DNA from: Deinococcus sp.
GTDB lineage: Bacteria > Deinococcota > Deinococci > Deinococcales > Deinococcaceae
Assembly (NCBI RefSeq): GCF_030523985.1
Contig: NZ_JAUNHK010000007.1
Span: forward strand, 1-5,055
Reading direction: 5' to 3'
DNA length: 5,055 nt
Shown: positions 1 to 5,009 of the stretch, one piece after another
Numbering within the stretch: the stretch's first letter is position 1
Layout of the letters: each line of letters starts with the position of its first letter
The notes under the pieces: model-generated
What the model was told of the DNA's origin: nothing
Databases searched by the model: none
What the model saw: the letters and a program-made list of their open reading frames with translations, nothing else
Translations under genes and position numbers: made by a program

Positions 1-290
1 TCGGGCGCGGGGGGCGGATCGCTGGGCAGCAGCAGGGCGTCCTGGGCGGCGGGCAGCACCTGAAATTCGACCTGGGGCTGCTCGGCCCCCAGCGAACGCA
101 GCGCGGCGAGCAGGAGCTCCTGATAGTGGTCGCGGAACCAGTCCTTGGTAAAGGAATTGCGGACGCCCAGGATTAGCGACCCTTCCTGCACGCCCAGCGG
201 CTTGATGGGTGAAAACCAGGTCTTGTATTCCAGTTCCGAAACATTTTTGCGGACGTAAGCGAGCACATCGGCCCAGATTTCCTGTGAGAT
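1..290 (-). CDS. dnaA: Chromosomal replication initiator DnaA, N-terminal part (cut by window edge)
   Basis: DnaA is the AAA+ ATPase that binds DnaA boxes, melts the chromosomal origin and loads the helicase. Only about 96 residues are visible here. They start ISQEIWADVL and include the typical domain I signature EYKTWFSPIKPLG, then LGVRNSFTKDWFRDHY. After about residue 80 the chain turns into a Pro/Ala-rich stretch (LLLPSDPPPAP), the beginning of the variable linker domain II. The ATPase and DNA-binding domains lie outside the window. The listed 5' end is provisional. No ATG, GTG or TTG occurs at the conserved N-terminus, where the codon is ATC (290-288), preceded at 6 nt by a purine-rich AAGGGGGGG (305-297). 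The nearest in-frame usual start is TTG at 332, which would add 14 residues. In D. radiodurans dnaA and ddrC are likewise neighbours, from memory of locus numbers. The family call is firm; the start is not. Confidence 0.93.
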   Translation of the reverse strand, partial: MSQEIWADVLAYVRKNVSELEYKTWFSPIKPLGVQEGSLILGVRNSFTKDWFRDHYQELLLAALRSLGAEQPQVEFQVLPAAQDALLLPSDPPPAP

Positions 291-307
291 AACCGTCCCC
301 CCCTTTT

Positions 308-328
308 GAGCCTGAGGTGAGCCTGAGG
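308..328. repeat. Two tandem copies of a 10-bp word in the dnaA leader
   Basis: GAGCCTGAGG occurs at 308-317 and again at 319-328, separated by one T, giving an 11-bp period (about one helical turn). It lies in the short interval between the ddrC stop codon and the conserved start of the DnaA protein. It could be a protein-binding site controlling dnaA, or part of a short N-terminal extension if translation begins at the TTG at 332. With only two copies, chance duplication is also possible. Confidence 0.5.
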
Positions 329-369
329 CCAAAGTTGGGGTCAGGGTAGCACTCCCCCTGTGCGCGCTA

Positions 370-1059
370 TCAGCCCACTTGCCCCGGCAGCGTGTCCCAG
401 TTGCGGCCCTCGCTGCGGGCGACTTCCTCGTGCAGGCGCAGGATGGCGGCGTTGCCCTGGGTGCCCCGTTCCTGAATAGCGTGGTTGGTGACGGTGTCGA
501 TGTAGGCGAGGCGCAGCAGTTCGGTGCTGCTCAGGCCGTCGCGGGTGGCGCGCACGCCGCGTTCCTCGCGCACCGAGGCGCTGTCTTTGCCCAGGACGGC
601 GCGGTTGCTGATGCTGCCGAGTTGCCCGTAGACCCCCCCGCGCCCACCGTGCCGGGCCACCGTCGCCAGCAGTTCGCGCCGGGCGTCGGTACTTTCCAGC
701 CGCGCCGAGAGCCAGCGCCGGGCAGCGGGTTCGGGGCTGCGTTCGGCAATCTGGGCCGCCAGCCGCACGTCGCCCTGCATGGCGCGGGCCAGCAGGTCAC
801 GCGCCCGCCGTTGCCAGCGCCGCGCCTCCGGGGTCGCCAGCGCAAAGACCAGCGCCGCGAAATCGGGCACGCTCAGGGCCGCCTCGGGGCCAGCGCCGAA
901 GTCGCGGTAAATCTCCGGCAAACCGTGTTCCACGAGAACCGCCGCCCAAGACGAGCCGAGGCCCAGTTGGGTCTGAACCGTCGGCGCGTGAAGGAAGCCG
1001 TCCGCACTGAGGGGCAGACGAACGGAGCCGAAATTGAGGGTCAAAGGAGCGTTTTTCAT
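370..1059 (-). CDS. ddrC: DNA-damage-response nucleoid protein DdrC
   Basis: This 229-residue protein is recognised by memory of D. radiodurans DdrC (DR_0003, 231 residues): matching stretches include MKNAPLTLNFGSVRLP, FGAGPEA and VYGQLGSISNR. In that species DdrC is among the genes most strongly induced by ionising radiation and desiccation. Published work describes a dimer with an N-terminal winged-helix domain and a C-terminal helical bundle that binds, bridges and compacts DNA and recognises breaks. Here residues 1-75 fit the winged-helix part. Residues 77-130 are Arg/Ala-rich helices, and residues 175-216 form a further helical region (LSSTELLRLAYIDTV and on). The ATG at 1059 is chosen because it matches the known N-terminus and because a TAnnnT -10 box places the transcript start at that ATG. 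No Shine-Dalgarno is seen, so the mRNA is probably leaderless. An RDRM operator directly upstream predicts DdrO/IrrE control. A 235-codon open frame on the opposite strand is a GC-rich shadow. Confidence 0.94.
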   Translation of the reverse strand: MKNAPLTLNFGSVRLPLSADGFLHAPTVQTQLGLGSSWAAVLVEHGLPEIYRDFGAGPEAALSVPDFAALVFALATPEARRWQRRARDLLARAMQGDVRLAAQIAERSPEPAARRWLSARLESTDARRELLATVARHGGRGGVYGQLGSISNRAVLGKDSASVREERGVRATRDGLSSTELLRLAYIDTVTNHAIQERGTQGNAAILRLHEEVARSEGRNWDTLPGQVG

Positions 1060-1065
1060 ACGAAT

Positions 1066-1071
1066 ATTCTA
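1066..1071 (-). promoter_or_regulatory. ddrC -10 box (TAGAAT, extended TGC), leaderless promoter
   Basis: On the minus strand TGCTAGAAT forms an extended -10 element. It ends 6 nt before the ddrC ATG at 1059, so transcription should begin at or next to the A of the start codon. This spacing is the usual arrangement for leaderless mRNAs in Deinococcus. No good -35 box stands at 17 bp; the damage operator occupies that position instead. The call is from motif and spacing only. Confidence 0.65.
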
Positions 1072-1078
1072 GCACGGA

Positions 1079-1095
1079 TTATGTAAAAAACATAA
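1079..1095. promoter_or_regulatory. Radiation/desiccation response motif (RDRM), DdrO operator
   Basis: TTATGTAAAAAACATAA is a perfect dyad: 6-bp arms TTATGT/ACATAA around a 5-bp A-rich centre. It fits the 17-bp RDRM known upstream of Deinococcus damage-response genes (ddrA, ddrB, ddrC, ddrD, pprA, recA and others). DdrO represses at these sites until the metalloprotease IrrE (PprI) cleaves it after damage. If ddrC transcription starts at its ATG, the motif spans about -36 to -20, covering the -35 region, a position suited to direct repression. It also lies about 55 bp upstream of the -10 box of the divergent acetyl-CoA synthetase gene, where an effect is less likely. Confidence 0.93.
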
Positions 1096-1150
1096 TAATT
1101 CCCGACCAAGTTTGGAGCGAAAGCGGGTCATTTGGAACTGCCCGGCGGAC

Positions 1151-1156
1151 TAGAAT
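1151..1156 (+). promoter_or_regulatory. Candidate -10 box for the acetyl-CoA synthetase gene
   Basis: TAGAAT here is the same hexamer as in the divergent ddrC promoter. A TTGGAA at 1132-1137 resembles a -35 box, but the 13-bp spacer is shorter than ideal. A start about 7 nt downstream would give a leader of roughly 35 nt that contains the Shine-Dalgarno at 1182. Moderate support only. Confidence 0.42.
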
Positions 1157-1181
1157 CTGACGGTCGAACACAACCCAGCCC

Positions 1182-1187
1182 AGGAGG
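1182..1187 (+). promoter_or_regulatory. Strong Shine-Dalgarno for the acetyl-CoA synthetase gene
   Basis: AGGAGG lies 10 nt before the ATG at 1198. It decides that start against the longer in-frame TTG at 1132, which has no ribosome site and would read through the promoter region. Confidence 0.85.
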
Positions 1188-1197
1188 TTTTTCTGCC

Positions 1198-3120
1198 ATG
1201 ACTGACCCTGCCCTAAACGGCACTGCCTCGCCCGACGTTTCGGGTCGTCCCGAACGCTTCTCCCCGCCCCAAAGCGTGCTTTCGCGCCTGCGCTACGACC
1301 CCCAGGCCGACATAGACCGCGCCGCTGCCGACCCCAACGCCTTCTGGCTGGAGCAAGCGCAGCACTACGAATGGACGAAACCGCCCACCCAGGCGCTGCA
1401 CTGGGACAGGCCGCACCACACCTGGTTCGCGGACGGCGAAACCAACATCACCCTCAACGCCCTTGACCGCCATGCGCACGGCGAAGCCCGTACCCGCGCC
1501 GCGCTGATTTGGCTTTCGGAGGACGAGCAGGCCCAGATTTACACCTACGGCACGCTGCATGACCGGGTGGAGCGCTTTGCGGCGGGGCTGCGGTCTATCG
1601 GCGTAGAGAAGGGCGACCGCGTGGTGATCTACATGCCGCTGACCCCCGAAGGCGTGATTGCCATGCTCGGCTGCGCCCGAATTGGCGCGGTGCATAGCGT
1701 GGTGTACGCGGGGCTGGGTGTGTCGGCGCTGCGTGACCGCATTCAGGACGCAGGCGCCAAAGTCGTGATTACGGCGGACGTGGGCTACCGCCGGGGCAAA
1801 GTCGTCGACCTGTACGCGATTGCCGCGGAGGCCATCCAAGACCTCACCACCGTGGACTACCTGGTGCTGTGGGAACGGGTCAAGACCATGCACCGCGAAC
1901 ACGACAGCCGCACGGTGGCGTGGGAAGACCTGATGAAGCGGGGCAAGGCCGCAGCCGTCCCCGTGAACGCCGAAGACCCGCTGTTCATCCTGTATACCTC
2001 GGGCAGCACGGGCAAACCCAAAGGCGTGCTGCATACCCACGGCGGTTACATGGTGGGCACGTCGTACCACATGAAAGCCCTGCTGGACGTGCATCCGGGC
2101 GACGTGTACTTCTGCACCTCCGACATTGGCTGGATTGTGGGGCACAGTTACATCGTGTACGGGCCGCTGGTGTCGGGCGCGACCGTGATGTTCCGCGAGG
2201 GTGCCCCCGACTTCCCTGACACGGGCGTGCTGTGGCGCTTGATAGAAAAATTCGGCGTCAACGTGCTGTTTACTGCGCCCACTGCGCTGCGGCTGTTTAT
2301 GAAACTGGGCGCCGACGTGCTCAAACCCTATGACCTCTCCAGCCTGCGCGTGGTGGCCTGTGCGGGCGAGGCGCTCAACCCCGAGGCGTGGCGCTGGGCA
2401 CAGGAACATGTGGCGGGCGGCCTGGGCGAAGGCGCACACGCAGTAGTCATCGACAACTGGTGGCAGACCGAACTCGGTGGGCCGACCATCGGCACGCACG
2501 CCCGCTGGCCCGTGCGCCCCGGCTACGCGGGAAGGGCGCTGGCAGGTGTGGACGCGGATGTGGTGGATGAAACAGGTCACCCCGTCCCCACCGGGCAGCA
2601 GGGCTATCTGGTCATCCGGCGGCCCTTCCCCAGCATGATGCGCGGCGTGCACGGCAACGACGAAAAATACGCCGCCGTCTGGAACGAAAACCCGGCGGGC
2701 TACACCTCGGGCGACCTGGCACTGAGGGACGAAGACGGCTACATCTCGATTCTGGGCCGCAGCGACGACGTGCTGAGCGTGGCGGGCCACCGCATCGGCT
2801 CGGCGGACGTGGAAGACGCGCTGGTCAGCCACCCCGCTGTGGCCGAGGCCGCCGTCATCGGCATTCCCGACCCGCTCAAGGGCGAGGCGATTATCGCCCA
2901 CGTCATTCTGCGCCGTGGCTTTGAGGGCGGTGTGGGACGCGGCCTGCGGGCCAGCATCACCGAGCATGTGCGCCACCAGCTTGGCCCCATCGGTACGCCT
3001 GCCGAAATCAAGGTGGTGGACGCGCTGCCCAAAACCCGCAGCGGCAAAATCATGCGCCGTGTCTTGCGGGCACAGGCGCTGGGCCAAGACCCCGGCGACC
3101 TGACGACGCTGGAAGGTTGA
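1198..3120 (+). CDS. acs: AMP-forming acetyl-CoA synthetase family (short-chain acyl-CoA synthetase)
   Basis: This 640-residue protein is close to the usual Acs length (about 650). Such enzymes activate acetate with ATP to acetyl-AMP and then make acetyl-CoA in the cytoplasm. Visible signatures in order: the Acs N-terminal region (NPFW-like DPNAFW at 45-50, NITLNALDRH at 83-92), the ATP-binding loop YTSGSTGKPKG at 266-276, GWIVGHSY at 311-318, AGEALNPEAW from 389, DNWWQTELGG at 419-428, SGD at 504-506, the hinge GRSDD at 520-524, and the C-terminal PKTRSGKIMRR, whose catalytic K617 is the lysine acetylated in regulated Acs enzymes. The tryptophan that limits pocket length (W422, Salmonella W414) is present, but the residues matching V310, T311 and V386 are I313, V314 and A389. 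Acetate is therefore the likely but not certain substrate, and propionate is possible. The protein is divergent from E. coli Acs, so a related short-chain acyl-CoA synthetase is the alternative. A 624-codon antisense open frame is a shadow. Confidence 0.9.
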   Translation: MTDPALNGTASPDVSGRPERFSPPQSVLSRLRYDPQADIDRAAADPNAFWLEQAQHYEWTKPPTQALHWDRPHHTWFADGETNITLNALDRHAHGEARTRAALIWLSEDEQAQIYTYGTLHDRVERFAAGLRSIGVEKGDRVVIYMPLTPEGVIAMLGCARIGAVHSVVYAGLGVSALRDRIQDAGAKVVITADVGYRRGKVVDLYAIAAEAIQDLTTVDYLVLWERVKTMHREHDSRTVAWEDLMKRGKAAAVPVNAEDPLFILYTSGSTGKPKGVLHTHGGYMVGTSYHMKALLDVHPGDVYFCTSDIGWIVGHSYIVYGPLVSGATVMFREGAPDFPDTGVLWRLIEKFGVNVLFTAPTALRLFMKLGADVLKPYDLSSLRVVACAGEALNPEAWRWAQEHVAGGLGEGAHAVVIDNWWQTELGGPTIGTHARWPVRPGYAGRALAGVDADVVDETGHPVPTGQQGYLVIRRPFPSMMRGVHGNDEKYAAVWNENPAGYTSGDLALRDEDGYISILGRSDDVLSVAGHRIGSADVEDALVSHPAVAEAAVIGIPDPLKGEAIIAHVILRRGFEGGVGRGLRASITEHVRHQLGPIGTPAEIKVVDALPKTRSGKIMRRVLRAQALGQDPGDLTTLEG

Positions 3121-3148
3121 GCCTCCTCTCCCCGCTGCCGCCTGCCTC

Positions 3149-3154
3149 TAGAGT
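3149..3154 (+). promoter_or_regulatory. Candidate leaderless -10 box for the Nudix gene
   Basis: TAGAGT (TAnnnT) ends 7 nt before the ATG at 3162, the spacing expected for a leaderless transcript. No convincing Shine-Dalgarno and no -35 box are seen. The gene could also be reached by read-through from the acetyl-CoA synthetase gene, whose stop is 41 bp upstream. Confidence 0.5.
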
Positions 3155-3161
3155 GGGCGGC

Positions 3162-4139
3162 ATGTCTTATCTGTCCGAACTTCGCGCCGTCTGGGGTCAG
3201 CGGCCTTTGCCAGTGGTGGGCGTCAGCGTGCTGCTGCGCGACGAACGGGGCCGCGTGCTGCTTCAGCGCCGGGGAGACGACGGGCAATGGGGCATCATCG
3301 GCGGCGGGCTGGAACCCGGCGAGGATGTTCTGGGGGCCGCCCGCCGCGAACTGCACGAGGAAACGGGGCTGCGTTGCCCGAATCTGCGTCCGCTGCCCCT
3401 GACTGAGGGGCTGGTCAGCGGGCCGGAGATGTTTCACCGCTACCCGAACGGCGACGAGGTGTATCTGGTCGGCCTACGCACCGAGGGCGAAGTGCCTGCG
3501 GTGGCGCTGGAAGCTGCCTGTCCCGACGACAGCGGCGAAACACTGGAACTGCGCTGGTTCGCGCTGGACGACCTGCCGCCGCTGAACAGCAACATCAACC
3601 GCATCAGCATGAATGTGCTGCGGGCGCGGGAAGGGCTGCCGCCTCTGCCGCTGCTGTCCATCCCCACTCCTTCCCCACCCGGCGACTGGCTGCGCGAGAT
3701 GCGGCGCTTGGTCGGCCCGCGTCCCCTGATGGCCCCAGGCGCCAACGTCGCTGTAACGAACGCTCGGGGCGAACTGCTGCTGCTTCGGCACGCGGGGACG
3801 GGTCGCTGGACGCTGCCCGGCGGCAGTCTGGAACTGGGCGAATCGTTCGTGGCGTGTGCAGCGCGGGAACTGCACGAGGAAACGGGCTTGCGGGCGGCGA
3901 TGCTGGAGCCGTTGAAACTCTACGCCGGGGCGGAGTACCGTTTCACCTACCCGCACGGCGACGTGATTGACAACATTTCGGTGCTGTTCCGTGCCGAGGG
4001 GGTGAGCGGCAATCTGGTCTGCTCTGCCGATGAAGTTCACGGCGCGGCGTGGTTTGCCCCGTCCGCTCTGCCCTCCGCTGCCGAGCTGAGCGGGCCGCTG
4101 ATTCGGGCGAAGGTGAGCGACTGGTTGGCGCTGGCCTGA
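3162..4139 (+). CDS. Protein with two tandem Nudix hydrolase domains
   Basis: This 325-residue protein carries two complete Nudix boxes (GX5EX7REUXEEXGU). The first is at residues 48-70 (G48, E54, R62, E63, E66, E67, G69) and the second at 221-243 (G221, E227, R235, E236, E239, E240, G242). Nudix enzymes hydrolyse nucleoside diphosphates linked to another group, for example modified dNTPs, ADP-ribose or dinucleoside polyphosphates, using Mg2+ bound by the box glutamates. Both copies keep every metal ligand, so both may be active. Each domain also has a similar later segment (YPNGDEV after box 1, YPHGDVID after box 2) and a W-F-A motif (RWFALDDLP, AWFAPSALP). A Pro-rich linker near residues 163-175 separates them. 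The substrate cannot be read from the sequence. ATG 3162 is chosen over the TTG at 3117 that overlaps the upstream stop, because of the TAnnnT box and because the Nudix fold begins soon after. Deinococcus genomes are known for many Nudix genes. Confidence 0.92.
   Translation: MSYLSELRAVWGQRPLPVVGVSVLLRDERGRVLLQRRGDDGQWGIIGGGLEPGEDVLGAARRELHEETGLRCPNLRPLPLTEGLVSGPEMFHRYPNGDEVYLVGLRTEGEVPAVALEAACPDDSGETLELRWFALDDLPPLNSNINRISMNVLRAREGLPPLPLLSIPTPSPPGDWLREMRRLVGPRPLMAPGANVAVTNARGELLLLRHAGTGRWTLPGGSLELGESFVACAARELHEETGLRAAMLEPLKLYAGAEYRFTYPHGDVIDNISVLFRAEGVSGNLVCSADEVHGAAWFAPSALPSAAELSGPLIRAKVSDWLALA
3348..3886 (+). repeat. 20-bp exact direct repeat within the two Nudix boxes
   Basis: GAACTGCACGAGGAAACGGG occurs at 3348-3367 and at 3867-3886, 519 bp apart and in the same reading frame. 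It encodes ELHEETG in both catalytic boxes. The rest of the two domains is clearly diverged. The interval given spans both copies and the DNA between them. Confidence 0.9.
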
Positions 4140-4142
4140 CCG

Positions 4143-4331
4143 TTAGACCTGCCCGCTCTGCTCCCGCTCAATCAGCGCCAGTGCCACCCGTAACGCCTCT
4201 ATTCGCCTCTGCGTCAGCGTGTGCTGGGCGGGTTTCAGTTTGCCGCCCGCCAGTACCTTTTCGCACTTGCTGAGGGTAGAAGCGAGGGCGCGATGGGCTT
4301 CGGAAAGTTGGGTGGGGGTGAAGGGGGTCAT
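4143..4331 (-). CDS. Small protein of unknown function coupled to the VapC toxin gene
   Basis: I do not recognise this 62-residue protein. It is predicted to be almost wholly helical, with two helices at about residues 7-28 and 33-57 separated by a GGK turn. It has one cysteine (C23), several basic residues, no signal peptide and no membrane segment. The reason to accept it as real is its position: its ATG overlaps the toxin stop as ATGA (4331-4328), the standard arrangement for translational coupling, and no convincing Shine-Dalgarno precedes it. It would thus be the third gene of the antitoxin-toxin operon. It ends only 3 bp from the stop of the convergent Nudix gene. It might assist the toxin-antitoxin pair or be an unrelated passenger; the sequence does not tell. 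Confidence 0.65.
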   Translation of the reverse strand: MTPFTPTQLSEAHRALASTLSKCEKVLAGGKLKPAQHTLTQRRIEALRVALALIEREQSGQV

Positions 4332-4735
4332 GTCAGTACCGCCACGCCCAGCTTGCCCAAGTCGCGGTCAAAACTGGCTACGCTTTGGCCTTTTTCCTGC
4401 GCTAAAGCTGCCAGATAAGCATCGGCAAAGTCCACGTTTCTCTCGGCGTAAAAGCTGAGGGCTTGCTTAACAACTTCCCCGTCTACGGCGCTCACGTTAG
4501 GCAGCTTGAGCAATTGCAAGAGGGCCGTCGCCACCTCTGCCCGCGTCAGTTTGTAAAACGATTTCAGCGTAAAAACACATTCTGCGGCGACCACGCTGGG
4601 AATCAGCAGGTCCAATTCACCTGTTGCTGCCCGTTGAAAATAGGCTTTTGCACGCGGCGAAAGTGTCTCGTGATCAGCCAGTAAAAAGCGCAAAATGACG
4701 TTGGTGTCCAGCAAAGCTTGCTGACTCAAAGGCAT
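4328..4735 (-). CDS. vapC: PIN-domain ribonuclease toxin, VapC type
   Basis: This 135-residue protein has the full length of a VapC toxin. VapC proteins are Mg2+-dependent ribonucleases that cut tRNA or rRNA and stop growth unless bound by their antitoxin. The acidic catalytic set is visible: D10 in LLDTNVILRFL, E52 in VVAAECVF, D102/D105 in NVDFADAYLAA and D123 in ASFDRDL. No key residue is missing, so it should be active. The ATG at 4735 lies 10 bp inside the end of the antitoxin gene, so the two are co-translated. A GAGAGG sits only 3 nt before the ATG and is at best a weak ribosome site. GC content is near 50% in a sampled 60-bp stretch (4561-4620), well below the neighbouring Nudix gene, which suggests acquisition by transfer. 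The RNA target is not predictable from the sequence. Confidence 0.9.
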   Translation of the reverse strand: MPLSQQALLDTNVILRFLLADHETLSPRAKAYFQRAATGELDLLIPSVVAAECVFTLKSFYKLTRAEVATALLQLLKLPNVSAVDGEVVKQALSFYAERNVDFADAYLAALAQEKGQSVASFDRDLGKLGVAVLT

Positions 4736-4977
4736 TCGCCTCTCGCAAAGGCTTCGGCAACGGCGGCCCGTTCCTGCTCGTGGGTGGTGCCCACTTTGGC
4801 GTATTGACGCAGCATTCCAAACACCTCATCGGGGCCAGTTACTCGCTCCACGGCGGCCTCTAGCCCCGTTTCGGTGGCTCGCCAAACGAGTTTGTCCCCC
4901 TTTTTCAGCGACAGCGCCTCGCGGATTTCGACGGGAATGGTGACTTGTCCCTTACTGGTGATGGTGGAATGACTCAT
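4726..4977 (-). CDS. vapB: AbrB/SpoVT-type antitoxin of the VapC pair
   Basis: This 83-residue protein begins with a classic swapped-hairpin AbrB/MazE/SpoVT DNA-binding domain (residues 4-45: STITSKGQVTIPVEIREALS, then KKGDKLVW). The remaining 35 or so residues are charged and helical (EVFGMLRQYA, HEQERAAVAEAFARG), as expected for the tail that wraps and blocks the PIN toxin. Such antitoxins neutralise the toxin and bind their own promoter, often more tightly as a complex. The ATG at 4977 is supported by AAGGAG 5 nt upstream. It is the first gene of the operon and overlaps the toxin gene by 10 bp. AbrB-type antitoxins pair with both PIN and MazF toxins; here the partner is plainly PIN. Confidence 0.92.
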   Translation of the reverse strand: MSHSTITSKGQVTIPVEIREALSLKKGDKLVWRATETGLEAAVERVTGPDEVFGMLRQYAKVGTTHEQERAAVAEAFARGECL

Positions 4978-4982
4978 ACACG

Positions 4983-4988
4983 CTCCTT
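4983..4988 (-). promoter_or_regulatory. Shine-Dalgarno of the antitoxin gene
   Basis: On the minus strand AAGGAG stands 5 nt before the ATG at 4977. It fits the antitoxin start and indicates a leadered message, unlike ddrC and the Nudix gene. Confidence 0.75.
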
Positions 4989-5009
4989 ACTAAGAGTATA
5001 TGCCTTACT
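4985..5009. promoter_or_regulatory. Candidate operator: direct repeat flanking the antitoxin -10 box
   Basis: AGTAAGG (minus strand) occurs at 4991-4985 and again at 5009-5003, 18 bp apart. The copies flank a -10-like TATACT at 5000-4995. The proximal copy overlaps the Shine-Dalgarno. Repeats placed this way are typical of autoregulated toxin-antitoxin promoters, so this may be where the antitoxin or the complex binds. No good -35 box is visible. The assignment rests on position and repetition only. Confidence 0.45.

Noticed and set aside
288..296. DnaA box or origin near the dnaA start
   Set aside because: GTTATCTCACAG only partly resembles TTATCCACA (one extra base), and no cluster of boxes is seen. 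In this group the origin more likely lies on the other side of dnaA, outside the window.
342..360. Possible ddrC terminator hairpin (CAGGG/CCCTG, 5-bp stem)
   Set aside because: The stem is short, the loop is 9 nt, and no T-run follows on the minus strand.
379..1086. 235-codon plus-strand open frame opposite ddrC
   Set aside because: It is antisense to a recognised gene, has Ala/Gln/Pro-rich shadow composition, and would end inside the ddrC promoter.
1132..1197. Longer acs start at TTG 1132
   Set aside because: The added 22 residues overlap the promoter and ribosome site and have no Shine-Dalgarno. The ATG at 1198 has AGGAGG upstream.
1213..3087. 624-codon open frame on the minus strand opposite acs
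   Set aside because: It lies wholly opposite a well-supported enzyme gene, has low-complexity His/Val/Arg-rich composition and no recognisable motif. It is a codon-bias shadow in GC-rich DNA.
4126..4180. Inverted repeat TGGCGCTG/CAGCGCCA around the convergent gene ends
   Set aside because: The arms are 8 bp with a loop of about 39 nt inside coding sequence, so coincidence in GC-rich DNA is more likely than a bidirectional terminator.
4219..4458. Plus-strand small open frames across the toxin region
   Set aside because: They overlap the toxin and small-protein genes on the opposite strand and show no family motif or ribosome site.
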